NCBI GenBank assembly: GCA_012274205.1
Contig: JAAOZY010000087.1
Span: 1 to 9,685 of the forward strand
Source of the DNA: Betaproteobacteria bacterium
GTDB lineage: Bacteria; Pseudomonadota; Gammaproteobacteria; Burkholderiales; SG8-39
Direction of reading: 5' to 3'
Length of the DNA stretch: 9,685 nt
Shown piece by piece: positions 1 to 6,290 of this stretch (positions within the stretch are counted from its first letter, which is position 1; the number at the start of each line of letters is the position of its first letter). The notes under the pieces were generated by a model, which was not told the DNA's origin, searched no databases, and saw only the letters and a list, made by a program, of their open reading frames with translations. The translations under genes were made by a program, and so were the position numbers.

Positions 1-597
1 ATTGCGGCTTATCTCATCGGTTCGCTCTCGTTCGCGGTGATCGTGAGCCGCGCTTTCGGGCTGCCGGACCCGCACAGCTACGGCTCGGGCAATCCGGGTG
101 CGACCAATGTGCTGCGCACCGGCCGCAAGCTTGCCGCGGCGCTGACGCTCGCAGGCGACACTGGCAAAGGCGTGCTGGCAGTGCTGCTGGCGCGGTATTT
201 CGCCGCGGACTACGGCGTAAATGCAACTGGCCTCGCGCTGGTGGCGCTGGCGGTGTTCCTCGGTCACGTGTACCCAGTTTATTTCGGATTCAATGGCGGC
301 AAGGGCGTGGCCACCGCGCTGGGCATCCTGTGCGCGCTCGACCTTAAGCTCGGCGTCGCGACCTTAGCGACGTGGCTGGTGATCGTGCTGATCTTTCGCA
401 TGGTCTCGCTCGCGTCCATCGTCGCCGCCGTGTTTGCGCCGTTCTACACCGCCTGGCTGTTCGGCACGTCGAGCCCGCTGCTTCCGGGTGTGCTCGCAAT
501 CGCGGCCTTGCTGATCTACCGGCACAAGGAGAATATCCAGCGCCTGATCGCAGGCCGCGAAAATCGCATCGGCGCGAAAAAGCCGGATTCGGCGTGA
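1..597 (+). CDS. plsY: Glycerol-3-phosphate acyltransferase PlsY, 5'-truncated
   Basis: PlsY is an inner-membrane enzyme that moves the acyl group of acyl-phosphate onto glycerol-3-phosphate, the first acylation step of phospholipid synthesis. The reading frame is open from base 1 to the TGA at 595-597, giving 198 residues. The family is about 200 residues long, so only roughly ten N-terminal residues lie outside the window. All three family signatures are visible: GSGNPGATNVLRTG near the start, GHVYPVYFGFNGGKGVAT in the middle, and IYRHKENIQRLIAGRENRIG at the C-terminus. Between them are several hydrophobic membrane segments. An internal ATG at 37 would remove the first membrane helix, so it is not the start. 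The stop overlaps the GTG start of the next gene by 4 bases, suggesting translational coupling. Confidence 0.95.
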   Translation: MAAYLIGSLSFAVIVSRAFGLPDPHSYGSGNPGATNVLRTGRKLAAALTLAGDTGKGVLAVLLARYFAADYGVNATGLALVALAVFLGHVYPVYFGFNGGKGVATALGILCALDLKLGVATLATWLVIVLIFRMVSLASIVAAVFAPFYTAWLFGTSSPLLPGVLAIAALLIYRHKENIQRLIAGRENRIGAKKPDSA

Positions 598-1679
598 CCG
601 GGCCGGGCGTGAACGTCGCCGCGCTGTCCGCCCCGCTGCTCGGTTTCGCCCTGACGCTGGTCCTGGTGCGCGTCCTCGTTCCCAAGGCCCGGCGCTATGG
701 CATGGTCGATCGTCCGGCCGCCGGGCGCAAGGACAGCGGCAGCGGCACGCCGACCATAGGCGGTCTGGCGATCGTGGCGGGCTTGGCGCTGACCGGGCTG
801 CTGGCACAGTTCGCCAGCCAGGTGCACCCTGCGTTCTGGGCCGGCCTGTGCCTGATCGCGCTCACCGGTACGCTGGACGATTTGTTCGACCTGCAGCCCA
901 CGATCAAATTCGCCGCACAGATCGCGGCTGCGCTGCTGATGGTCTATTGGGGCGGATTGCAGCTGCATACGCTGGGCAAACTGGTGAGCGATCAGCCACT
1001 GCTGCTGGGGCACCTGACAGTGCCGCTTACCGTGTTCGCGGTGATCGGCGTGGTCAACGCGATCAATCTTTGCGACGGCGCCGACGGCCTGGGCGGCGGC
1101 CTGGTGTTCATCGCGGTATTCTGGATCGCGCTGATGAGCGCACTCAGCTCGAGCACCGGCACGCTTGAGCTCTCGCTCGGAATGCTGGGCTGCATCGCGG
1201 CTTTCCTGGCGCACAACATGCGCTCGCCCTGGCGCAGCCGCGCCGCGGTTTTTCTGGGCGATGCCGGCAGCCTGTCGCTGGGCTTTGCCCTAGCTTGGCT
1301 CACCGTGTCAGCGGCACAGCCGCAAACACCGCTGTTCGCGCCGGTCACGGCGATCTGGCTGGTGGCAATTCCGATCAGCGACACCATCGTGTGCATGAGC
1401 CGGCGCCTGCTCAAAGGGCAAAATCCGTTCCGCGCCGACCGCACGCATCTGCACCATATCCTGATCGACCTGGGCATGTCGGTGGGCGCCGCTGTGGCGC
1501 TGATCCACCTGATCGCCTTCGTGCTGGCCGCAGCCGGCGTCGCCGGCTGGGCGCTGCAGGTACAGGAGCACCACATGTTCTACACTGCCATGGCGGTTTT
1601 CGCGCTGTATATTCTGCTGGTCCAGATTGGCCTGCACCGCGTGTCCGCGGCGCAGATGGCGGGCGTACACAAAATTTGA
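594..1679 (+). CDS. WecA/TagO-type polyprenyl-phosphate sugar-1-phosphate transferase
   Basis: This is a glycosyltransferase family 4 (MraY/WecA-like) integral membrane protein of 361 residues with about ten hydrophobic segments. Family members move a HexNAc-1-phosphate from a UDP-sugar to undecaprenyl phosphate and so start lipid-linked glycan synthesis. Visible motifs, numbered from the GTG at 594, are the Mg-binding aspartates D95-D96-x-x-D99, the loop N155-A-I-N158-L-C-D161-G-A-D164-G-L, F220-L-G-D223-A-G-S, and R283-T-H285-L-H287-H288. The last matches the HxHH motif of WecA/TagO rather than MraY. The GTG at 594 overlaps the plsY stop (GTGA). A second in-frame GTG at 609 is an alternative start. 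The open frame continues upstream inside plsY, but no start there fits better. UDP-GlcNAc is the likely donor, but the sequence does not fix it. It could serve EPS, O-antigen or other glycan synthesis. Confidence 0.9.
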   Translation: MTGPGVNVAALSAPLLGFALTLVLVRVLVPKARRYGMVDRPAAGRKDSGSGTPTIGGLAIVAGLALTGLLAQFASQVHPAFWAGLCLIALTGTLDDLFDLQPTIKFAAQIAAALLMVYWGGLQLHTLGKLVSDQPLLLGHLTVPLTVFAVIGVVNAINLCDGADGLGGGLVFIAVFWIALMSALSSSTGTLELSLGMLGCIAAFLAHNMRSPWRSRAAVFLGDAGSLSLGFALAWLTVSAAQPQTPLFAPVTAIWLVAIPISDTIVCMSRRLLKGQNPFRADRTHLHHILIDLGMSVGAAVALIHLIAFVLAAAGVAGWALQVQEHHMFYTAMAVFALYILLVQIGLHRVSAAQMAGVHKI

Positions 1680-1684
1680 CAATT

Positions 1685-1705
1685 GCCTGCCGGCGCCTGG
1701 CAGGC
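1685..1705 (+). other. Perfect 7-bp hairpin after the WecA-like gene
   Basis: GCCTGCC at 1685-1691 pairs with GGCAGGC at 1699-1705 around a 7-base loop, 5 bases after the stop codon. There is no T-tract behind it, so it is not a standard intrinsic terminator. It could be a processing or pausing structure. A second weak inverted repeat, TTGGCC (1746-1751) with GGCCAA (1765-1770), lies farther on in the same 110-base gap. No convincing sigma-70 promoter pair was found: a TTGACA at 1676-1681 has no -10 at the right distance, and TAGAAT at 1727-1732 has no -35. Confidence 0.35.
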
Positions 1706-1789
1706 GTACGGAATATCGCGTGGACTAGAATTGTTGGCTTCAAGATTGGCCTTCGGCCACATCGGGCCAAGCAATGGAATCCGGGTTAA

Positions 1790-3076
1790 ATGCGCAAACG
1801 TGGACTCATCAATGCGGCGCCGCTGATTGCGCTGACGGGCATGGCGGCGCTGGTCTCATCGGCCTGGGCGCAGCAGCCGCAGCCGGGCGCGCCCATCGGG
1901 CCGGTCGCGCCACCAACGCCCTACTCCCCGTCGGCCGCGGCCGCGGCCCAGAGCGGCCCGGCGCAAACCGGCGGAATCACGCTGAGACTCATGGGCGCGC
2001 TGGTCACGGTCAATCCCTCGTTGAAGGTGGAAACGCGCTACGACGACAACGTCTTCCTATCTCCTACCAACCGCAGCGCCGATCAGGTCCTGGTTCTGAC
2101 CCCGGCGCTTTCCCTGGAAACGCGCCAGGCCAACAACACCTTCGCCCTGCGCATGAGTACGACCATCGCGCAATACCAAAAGAACAAGGCAGACAACTAC
2201 AGCAGCACCAACATCGGCGCCTTTGCCAACCTCGATCTGGGCACGCGGCTGCGCGCCAATCTGAGTGCCGACTTTCTCGAAGGCGTCGATCCGCGCGGCT
2301 CGAACAACAACCCGCTGTCGTCCACGCCGGATCGCTATCGCCAGGTCCAGGGTCGCGGCATTTTCTCCTATGGCGCGCGCGAAGCGAAAGGGCGCATCGA
2401 CTTCGAGTTCGGGCAGGTGTGGCGCAACTACACCAACAATCGCGATGTCACCGAGGCCGAGGACCGCGCCGCCGGCGACATCGGCGCAACTTTCAACTGG
2501 CGCGTCGGTCCAAAGACCACACTGCTGATCCAGGGCAAGCACACCAAAGTGGACTATGCGCTCACGGGCTCGACTCTGAACAGCGTCGAAGACGCACTGC
2601 TGGCCGGCGCCGTCTGGGAAGCGAGCGCCAAGACCAGGGCCGCCTTCAGGATCGGCATGGTGAAGAAGGACTTTGACGATGCGGCGCACGCCAGTTCGAA
2701 GACCCTCAGCTGGGCCGGTGAAGCGACCTGGAGTCCGCGCACTTACTCGCGTGTCAATCTGAGCCTCAACCGCTCACCGGCCGAAACCACTGGCGGCGTC
2801 GGCGATTACATTGACCGCACCAATACCGCTGCGAGCTGGACGCATGACTGGTCGGGCCGCTTCACCACCGAAGCCTCGGCCGCCTATCTGACCGACGCTT
2901 ACCAAGGCGTGGCGCGCACCGACAATACCCAGAATTACGGGCTCAGGGCGACGTACAAGATGCGGCGCTGGCTCAGTTTCGGCGCTGATTATACGCACTC
3001 CAACCGCACTTCGGACGACAGCAATTTCGACTATAAACGCAATGCGTTCATGCTGTTTTTCAATGCGGCCCTCTGA
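1790..3076 (+). CDS. Outer-membrane beta-barrel protein, EpsL/BBP2-like, EPS-associated
   Basis: This 428-residue protein has a signal peptide: the basic start MRKRG, a hydrophobic core to about residue 25, and probable cleavage after AWA. A Pro/Ala/Gln-rich linker follows to about residue 60. The rest is alternating aromatic/polar beta-strand sequence, with the phrase YDDNVF near the start of the barrel and a hydrophobic C-terminal strand (KRNAFMLFFNAAL), as expected for an outer-membrane barrel. Its length, the early DDN motif and its place directly before a polysaccharide export gene resemble EpsL and the BBP2-type putative porins of PEP-CTERM/EPS loci. The role is inferred to be secretion or anchoring of the polysaccharide at the outer membrane. 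The RBS before ATG 1790 is weak. The TGA stop is followed at once by an in-frame TAG. Assignment to EpsL rather than the broader BBP2 family is not settled by eye. Confidence 0.75.
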   Translation: MRKRGLINAAPLIALTGMAALVSSAWAQQPQPGAPIGPVAPPTPYSPSAAAAAQSGPAQTGGITLRLMGALVTVNPSLKVETRYDDNVFLSPTNRSADQVLVLTPALSLETRQANNTFALRMSTTIAQYQKNKADNYSSTNIGAFANLDLGTRLRANLSADFLEGVDPRGSNNNPLSSTPDRYRQVQGRGIFSYGAREAKGRIDFEFGQVWRNYTNNRDVTEAEDRAAGDIGATFNWRVGPKTTLLIQGKHTKVDYALTGSTLNSVEDALLAGAVWEASAKTRAAFRIGMVKKDFDDAAHASSKTLSWAGEATWSPRTYSRVNLSLNRSPAETTGGVGDYIDRTNTAASWTHDWSGRFTTEASAAYLTDAYQGVARTDNTQNYGLRATYKMRRWLSFGADYTHSNRTSDDSNFDYKRNAFMLFFNAAL

Positions 3077-3133
3077 TAGAATTACCGGCCAGTCGGACCA
3101 GATGCTGGCCTGCTCGTGCGACGTGCAGGAATC

Positions 3134-3158
3134 CGTTGCAAAATGAAATTTTGCAACG
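3134..3158. repeat. 25-base near-perfect palindrome (11-bp arms)
   Basis: CGTTGCAAAAT at 3134-3144 and ATTTTGCAACG at 3148-3158 are exact reverse complements around the 3-base centre GAA. The arms are AT-rich in a GC-rich region, and the element sits in the non-coding gap between the barrel and export genes. It looks like a binding site for a dimeric regulator, for example an enhancer-binding protein, or part of a dispersed repeat. No T-tract follows the second arm, so a terminator is unlikely. Which of these it is cannot be told from one copy. Confidence 0.8.
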
Positions 3159-3166
3159 CCCAATAT

Positions 3167-3223
3167 AGGGGAGCATGAGGGGGTGTCCCCCAAGGGGACT
3201 TCCTTCCGGGCGTATCCCCTCAT
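3167..3223 (+). promoter_or_regulatory. Structured leader with competing G/C-tract hairpins before the export gene
   Basis: Several mutually exclusive pairings are exact. ATGAGGGG (3175-3182) pairs with CCCCTCAT (3216-3223). AGGGGA (3167-3172) pairs with TCCCCT (3215-3220). GGGGG (3179-3183) pairs with CCCCC (3187-3191). GTCCCC (3185-3190) pairs with GGGGAC (3194-3199). The outer stem ends 3 bases before the ATG at 3227 and is followed by a short T-run (3223-3226), so it could hide the start codon or act as an attenuator. No Shine-Dalgarno sequence is visible before either candidate start. The regulatory role is inference. The block may instead be a dispersed intergenic repeat together with the neighbouring palindrome. 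Confidence 0.5.
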
Positions 3224-3226
3224 TTT

Positions 3227-3850
3227 ATGGGCTCTAATTGTCTAATGGCTCGTTCCGGCGGTTTCATACTACTTCTGTGCTTCTGCCTGTTCGGCGCAAT
3301 TTCCTGCGCGCAGGCACCGGTGGTTTCCGCCGCCGCCGCAGCGCCGGTGCCGCTGGAATCCGAGGCGCCTTCCAAGGCAGACAACCTCTCGACCTATCGC
3401 CTGTCCACCGGCGACGTGATCAGCGTCAGCGTCTATGGCGAAGACGACCTGAAGCGCGACAAAGTGCGCCTCACCGACGCCGGCACCATTTCCTATCCGG
3501 TATTGGGTGAAATCCAGGTGCGCGGCAAGACCATAGGCGAGCTGGAAAAGATCATCACCGACGGCTTGCGCGGCACCTACCTGGTCAACCCGCGCGTGGC
3601 GGTGACCATAGACGAATACCGGCCCTATTTCATCAATGGGCAGGTCAGCAATAACGGCAGCTTTCCGTTCCAGCCCGGACTGACGGTGCGCAAGGCGGTC
3701 TCCATTGCCGGAGGCTTCAAGGAGCGCGCGTCCCTGAGCAAGATCACCATCGTGCGCGACGGGGACAAGACCAACACGCCGGTCAAGGCCGACCTGAATA
3801 CACCGGTGTACCCCGGGGACATCCTTACCGTCGGGGAAAGCTTCTTTTAG
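3227..3850 (+). CDS. Short Wza-like polysaccharide export protein (exosortase/EPS-system type)
   Basis: This 207-residue protein belongs to the outer-membrane polysaccharide export family. It has a hydrophobic N-terminal segment (residues 12-26) ending in GAISC27, a plausible but imperfect lipobox, then an Ala/Pro linker. The Poly_export domain begins at YRLSTGDVISVSVYGEDDL (about 57-75). An SLBB-like segment follows at YFINGQVSNNGSFPFQPGLTVRKAVSIAGGF (about 134-164). It ends GDILTVGESFF, and an ESFF end is typical of the short export proteins of PEP-CTERM-type EPS loci. At about 200 residues it is much shorter than Wza (about 380) and lacks Wza's additional domains, as expected for that subgroup. 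The product should form or line the outer-membrane exit channel, perhaps with the upstream barrel. ATG 3227 and ATG 3245 (giving MARSGGF) are both possible starts and neither has a clear RBS. Confidence 0.88.
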   Translation: MGSNCLMARSGGFILLLCFCLFGAISCAQAPVVSAAAAAPVPLESEAPSKADNLSTYRLSTGDVISVSVYGEDDLKRDKVRLTDAGTISYPVLGEIQVRGKTIGELEKIITDGLRGTYLVNPRVAVTIDEYRPYFINGQVSNNGSFPFQPGLTVRKAVSIAGGFKERASLSKITIVRDGDKTNTPVKADLNTPVYPGDILTVGESFF

Positions 3851-3864
3851 GCAAGAGGCTTGCC
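3850..3864 (+). other. Small hairpin at the export-gene stop
   Basis: GGCAAG (3850-3855, starting with the last base of the stop codon) pairs with CTTGCC (3859-3864) over a 3-base loop. A second CTTGCC at 3882-3887 could compete for the same arm. No T-tract follows, so this is not an intrinsic terminator. The 55-base gap to the next gene suggests read-through into the transglycosylase. Confidence 0.3.
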
Positions 3865-3905
3865 CTGATGCGGCGCACGCGCTTGCCTATGCTGAATCAC
3901 CGGTG

Positions 3906-5024
3906 ATGAGCCCGCGACTCAAGCTGCTCGCAGTTGCCGCCGCGCTCGTGTTCCCGGCGCAGCAAGCCTGCGCCGGCGCGAGCCTGCTCGACTTTGCCTA
4001 CCGCGCCGACCAGCCCGCGTTCCAGTTGCCCGCGCCGGCAGCGGGCGCTGCGCTGCCGCGCACGCTGGAGGAATACCTGCCGCCGCCCGCCCCGCCCGAC
4101 GTCGCCGCCGCGCCCGACCCGGGGCTCGCGACGCCGCTGCTCTATGTCTGGGACCGCGTGCGCGCCGGATTCAGTCTGGACAAGCTCGACGGCCCGCTGG
4201 TGGCGCATTGGCAGGCGTGGTATCTAGCTCATCCGCAGCTGCTCAAGGCGCTGTTCGAACGCAGCCGCGTCTATATCTACTATGTGACCGAGGAAATAGA
4301 AAAGCGCAAGCTGCCGACCGAACTCGCTTTCCTGCCGATGGTCGAGAGCGGCTATGACCCGATGGCCCTGTCTCCGGCCCAGGCGTCCGGCCTGTGGCAG
4401 TTCATTCCGTCCACCGGAAGGGCGCGGGATTTGAAACAGAGCCTGCTGCTGGATGCGCGGCGCGACATCGTTGCTTCCACCGCCGCCGCGCTCGATTACC
4501 TGCAGGACTTGCACCAGCGCTTCGGCGACTGGCAATTGGCGCTCGCCGCGTACAACTGCGGCGAATCGTGCGTGGCCAATGCGATCGAGCGCAACAAAGC
4601 CAGGGGCTTGCCGACAAACTACCGCACGCTGTCACTGCCGGAGGAAACGCGCAACTACCTGCCCAAGCTGCAGGCGCTGAAGAACATCGTCGCCGATCCC
4701 GGCGCGTTCAATATCCAGATCGAGCCGGTGCCGAACAAGCCCTACTTCGCGACAATCGCGAACGACCGCTATATCGACGTCGATATCGCGGCAAGACTGG
4801 CGGAGATGCCGCTGGACGAGTTCATCGCCCTCAACCCGGGATTCAAGCTGAACCTGATCTCGAGCGGCCCGCGCGCGCGGATCGTGCTGCCGGTGGACAA
4901 GGTCGAAACCTTCCTCAGCAATCTGGACAACTACAGAGAGCCGCCCAAGCGCGCAAGCCCCGCCACAGGCAAGGCGCCCTCCAAAAGCAAAATGCGCGCG
5001 CCGGGCGCGGGCGCGCGCCGATGA
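3906..5024 (+). CDS. MltD-like lytic transglycosylase, exported
   Basis: This 372-residue protein has a signal peptide (basic start, hydrophobic core, probable cleavage after ACA at 23) and a Pro/Ala-rich linker at about 40-75. The goose-type SLT catalytic domain covers about 115-265. The catalytic glutamate is E147 in LPMVESGYDP, followed by ASGLWQFIPSTG (160-171), LALAAYNCG (211-219) and LPEETRNYLPKLQALKNI (244-261), all typical of the MltD group. A C-terminal region with LARLAEMPLDEF-like spacing and ALNPG (308-312) resembles the degenerate LysM-like module that follows the catalytic domain in MltD relatives. The tail (345-372) is basic. It should cleave peptidoglycan glycan strands, here plausibly to make room for the EPS export machine. 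The sequence after AYN is CGESC, where relatives usually have AGEG. GTG 3903 directly precedes ATG 3906, and either could start. The stop overlaps the next start (ATGA). Confidence 0.88.
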   Translation: MSPRLKLLAVAAALVFPAQQACAGASLLDFAYRADQPAFQLPAPAAGAALPRTLEEYLPPPAPPDVAAAPDPGLATPLLYVWDRVRAGFSLDKLDGPLVAHWQAWYLAHPQLLKALFERSRVYIYYVTEEIEKRKLPTELAFLPMVESGYDPMALSPAQASGLWQFIPSTGRARDLKQSLLLDARRDIVASTAAALDYLQDLHQRFGDWQLALAAYNCGESCVANAIERNKARGLPTNYRTLSLPEETRNYLPKLQALKNIVADPGAFNIQIEPVPNKPYFATIANDRYIDVDIAARLAEMPLDEFIALNPGFKLNLISSGPRARIVLPVDKVETFLSNLDNYREPPKRASPATGKAPSKSKMRAPGAGARR

Positions 5025-6205
5025 CGACACGTCCGCGCAGTCTGTCCGCATTCCTGCTTGCGCTGCTGCTTGCGTCGGCCGGCGCCACGGCGCTCGCCGC
5101 GCCCGCCGCGGATTCCGAAGAGCTCACCGGGCGCGCTGCAACAGGCGATCCCGCCGCGATCGTGAAGCTGCTAGAGCAGGCGCGCGCCGGCGACGCCGCG
5201 GCGGCACTCGAGGTGGGCATGCTCTACTACGACGGTCGGGTGGTCGAACGCAATTTCGCGCTCGCGCGTGAGTGGCTGGACAAAGCTGCGGCGAAAGGCC
5301 AGACGCAGGCGATGAACCTGATTGGGCATATGTACCAGGAGGGCCTGGGCGTGACGCAGGACTACGTGCAGGCGCGCCTGTGGTACCGCCAGGCCGCCGA
5401 TGCCGGGCTGGCGGCAGCAGCCAACAACCTCGGCTGGCTGTACCTCGAGGGCTACGGCAGCGGCAAGAGCCCGGCGCTGGCGAAGGAATGGTTCGGGCGC
5501 GCGGCGGAGCAGAAATTTCCCGCGGCGCGGTACAACCTGGGATACCTCTATTCGAATGGCATCGGCGTTCCGCGCGACGCGCAGCACGCGCTCGACCTGT
5601 ACCGCGAGGCGGCCGAAGGCGGCTACGCCCCCGCACTGCGCGCGATCGGCTGGGCTTATCAGACCGGGCAGGGCGTGGAGCGCGATTTTGCCGCAGCGAA
5701 AAGCTGGTATGAGAAAGCCGCGGAAAAGGGCGAATTCGAGGCCGAAGCCATGCTCGGACAACTGTTCCAGCAGGGCCTCGGCGTAGCGCCCGACCTGAAC
5801 GCCGCGCGCGCGCACTATGAGAAAGCCGCCGCGGGTGGCGATCCGCTGGGCCAACTTTTCCTCGGCTGGCTGTACCAGCAGGGCCTGGGCGTGGCGCAGG
5901 ATTACGCCAGCGCGCTCGCCTGGTATCGCAAGTCGGCGGCACAAGGCAACGCGACCGCGCAAAACAATATCGGCTACCTGTACGACCAAGGCCTGGGGGT
6001 AAAGCGCGACGACAAGGAAGCGCTGGCCTGGTACCTCAAAGCCGCCAGGCAGGACGAGCCGACCGCGCTGTTCAATCTCGGCCACATGTATGAGGACGCG
6101 CGCGGCGTGGCGCGCGACCTGGACCAGGCGTTCCGCTATTACCAAAGTGCCGCCGACCATGGCAACATTGCGGCGAAGCGCATCCTCGGCCAAGCTGTTC
6201 GCTAA
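5021..6205 (+). CDS. Periplasmic Sel1-repeat protein (nine 36-residue repeats)
   Basis: This 394-residue protein starts at ATG 5021, which overlaps the transglycosylase stop. The frame is open far upstream, but the signal peptide begins here (MTTRPRS, hydrophobic core, cleavage near ALA at about 27). Residues 58-381 are nine consecutive Sel1-like units of exactly 36 residues, of the form A..LG.LY..G.GV..D...A..WY.KAA..G, and residues 382-394 start a tenth. Such alpha/alpha solenoids act as protein-protein adaptors. Known relatives serve as scaffolds in exopolysaccharide systems (AlgK-like proteins use the related TPR/Sel1 fold). The 4-base overlap with the transglycosylase suggests the two are made together and may form a complex, with the solenoid recruiting the enzyme to the export channel. 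That role is inference. No catalytic motif is present. Confidence 0.9.
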   Translation: MTTRPRSLSAFLLALLLASAGATALAAPAADSEELTGRAATGDPAAIVKLLEQARAGDAAAALEVGMLYYDGRVVERNFALAREWLDKAAAKGQTQAMNLIGHMYQEGLGVTQDYVQARLWYRQAADAGLAAAANNLGWLYLEGYGSGKSPALAKEWFGRAAEQKFPAARYNLGYLYSNGIGVPRDAQHALDLYREAAEGGYAPALRAIGWAYQTGQGVERDFAAAKSWYEKAAEKGEFEAEAMLGQLFQQGLGVAPDLNAARAHYEKAAAGGDPLGQLFLGWLYQQGLGVAQDYASALAWYRKSAAQGNATAQNNIGYLYDQGLGVKRDDKEALAWYLKAARQDEPTALFNLGHMYEDARGVARDLDQAFRYYQSAADHGNIAAKRILGQAVR

Positions 6206-6259
6206 GCCAGAGCGCGCCGGCGGCGGCGGCGCCGAGAATTTTCGTGCAATTCCCCCGTC

Positions 6260-6278
6260 ATGCGCATATTATGCGCAT
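6260..6278 (+). promoter_or_regulatory. Twin ATGCGCAT operator boxes around a -10-like element of ccdAB
   Basis: The self-complementary octamer ATGCGCAT occurs at 6260-6267 and again at 6271-6278, separated by ATT. The repeat period is 11 bases, about one helical turn, so two dimers could bind the same face. TATTAT at 6267-6272, one base off the sigma-70 -10 consensus, lies between the boxes. Only a poor -35 (GTGCAA, 6244-6249) is seen at 17-base spacing. Transcription would start near 6279, giving a very short leader. This fits autorepression by the CcdA ribbon-helix-helix domain, which is how ccd operons are usually controlled. Confidence 0.6.
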
Positions 6279-6279
6279 T

Positions 6280-6284
6280 GGAGG
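6280..6284 (+). promoter_or_regulatory. Strong RBS fixing the ccdA start
   Basis: GGAGG at 6280-6284 lies 6 bases before ATG 6291. It is the clearest Shine-Dalgarno site in the window and rules out the longer in-frame reading that begins inside the Sel1 gene. Confidence 0.85.
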
Positions 6285-6290
6285 TGTTCA

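Noticed and set aside
516..1214. Large minus-strand open frame opposite the WecA-like gene, and other long minus-strand frames (for example 5171-6193 and 6967-7881)
   Set aside because: High GC gives long shadow frames. All lie opposite genes with clear family motifs, and their translations are low-complexity Arg/Ala-rich or lack domains.
1735..1750. Sigma-54-like -24/-12 sequence before the barrel gene (TGGC, then TTGGC)
   Set aside because: At the required spacing the -12 element is GG instead of the near-invariant GC, so one essential base fails.
3106..3119. Second sigma-54-like sequence (TGGC ... GTGC) after the barrel gene
   Set aside because: The GG to GC spacing is 9 bases instead of the strict 10.
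2774..3223. 149-residue minus-strand open frame across the barrel gene end and the intergenic region
   Set aside because: Most of it is antisense to the well-supported barrel gene. The rest translates the palindrome and hairpin DNA, and there is no RBS or recognisable domain.
6214..6242. Possible terminator after the Sel1 gene (GCGCC/GGCGC stem, then TTTT)
   Set aside because: The stem is only 5 bp with a 9-base loop, and the T-run starts several bases after it. This is likely chance in a GGC-rich stretch.
6090..6290. Longer N-terminus for CcdA from an ATG inside the Sel1 gene
   Set aside because: It overlaps a real gene out of frame and ignores the strong RBS at 6280. The extra residues have no CcdA similarity.
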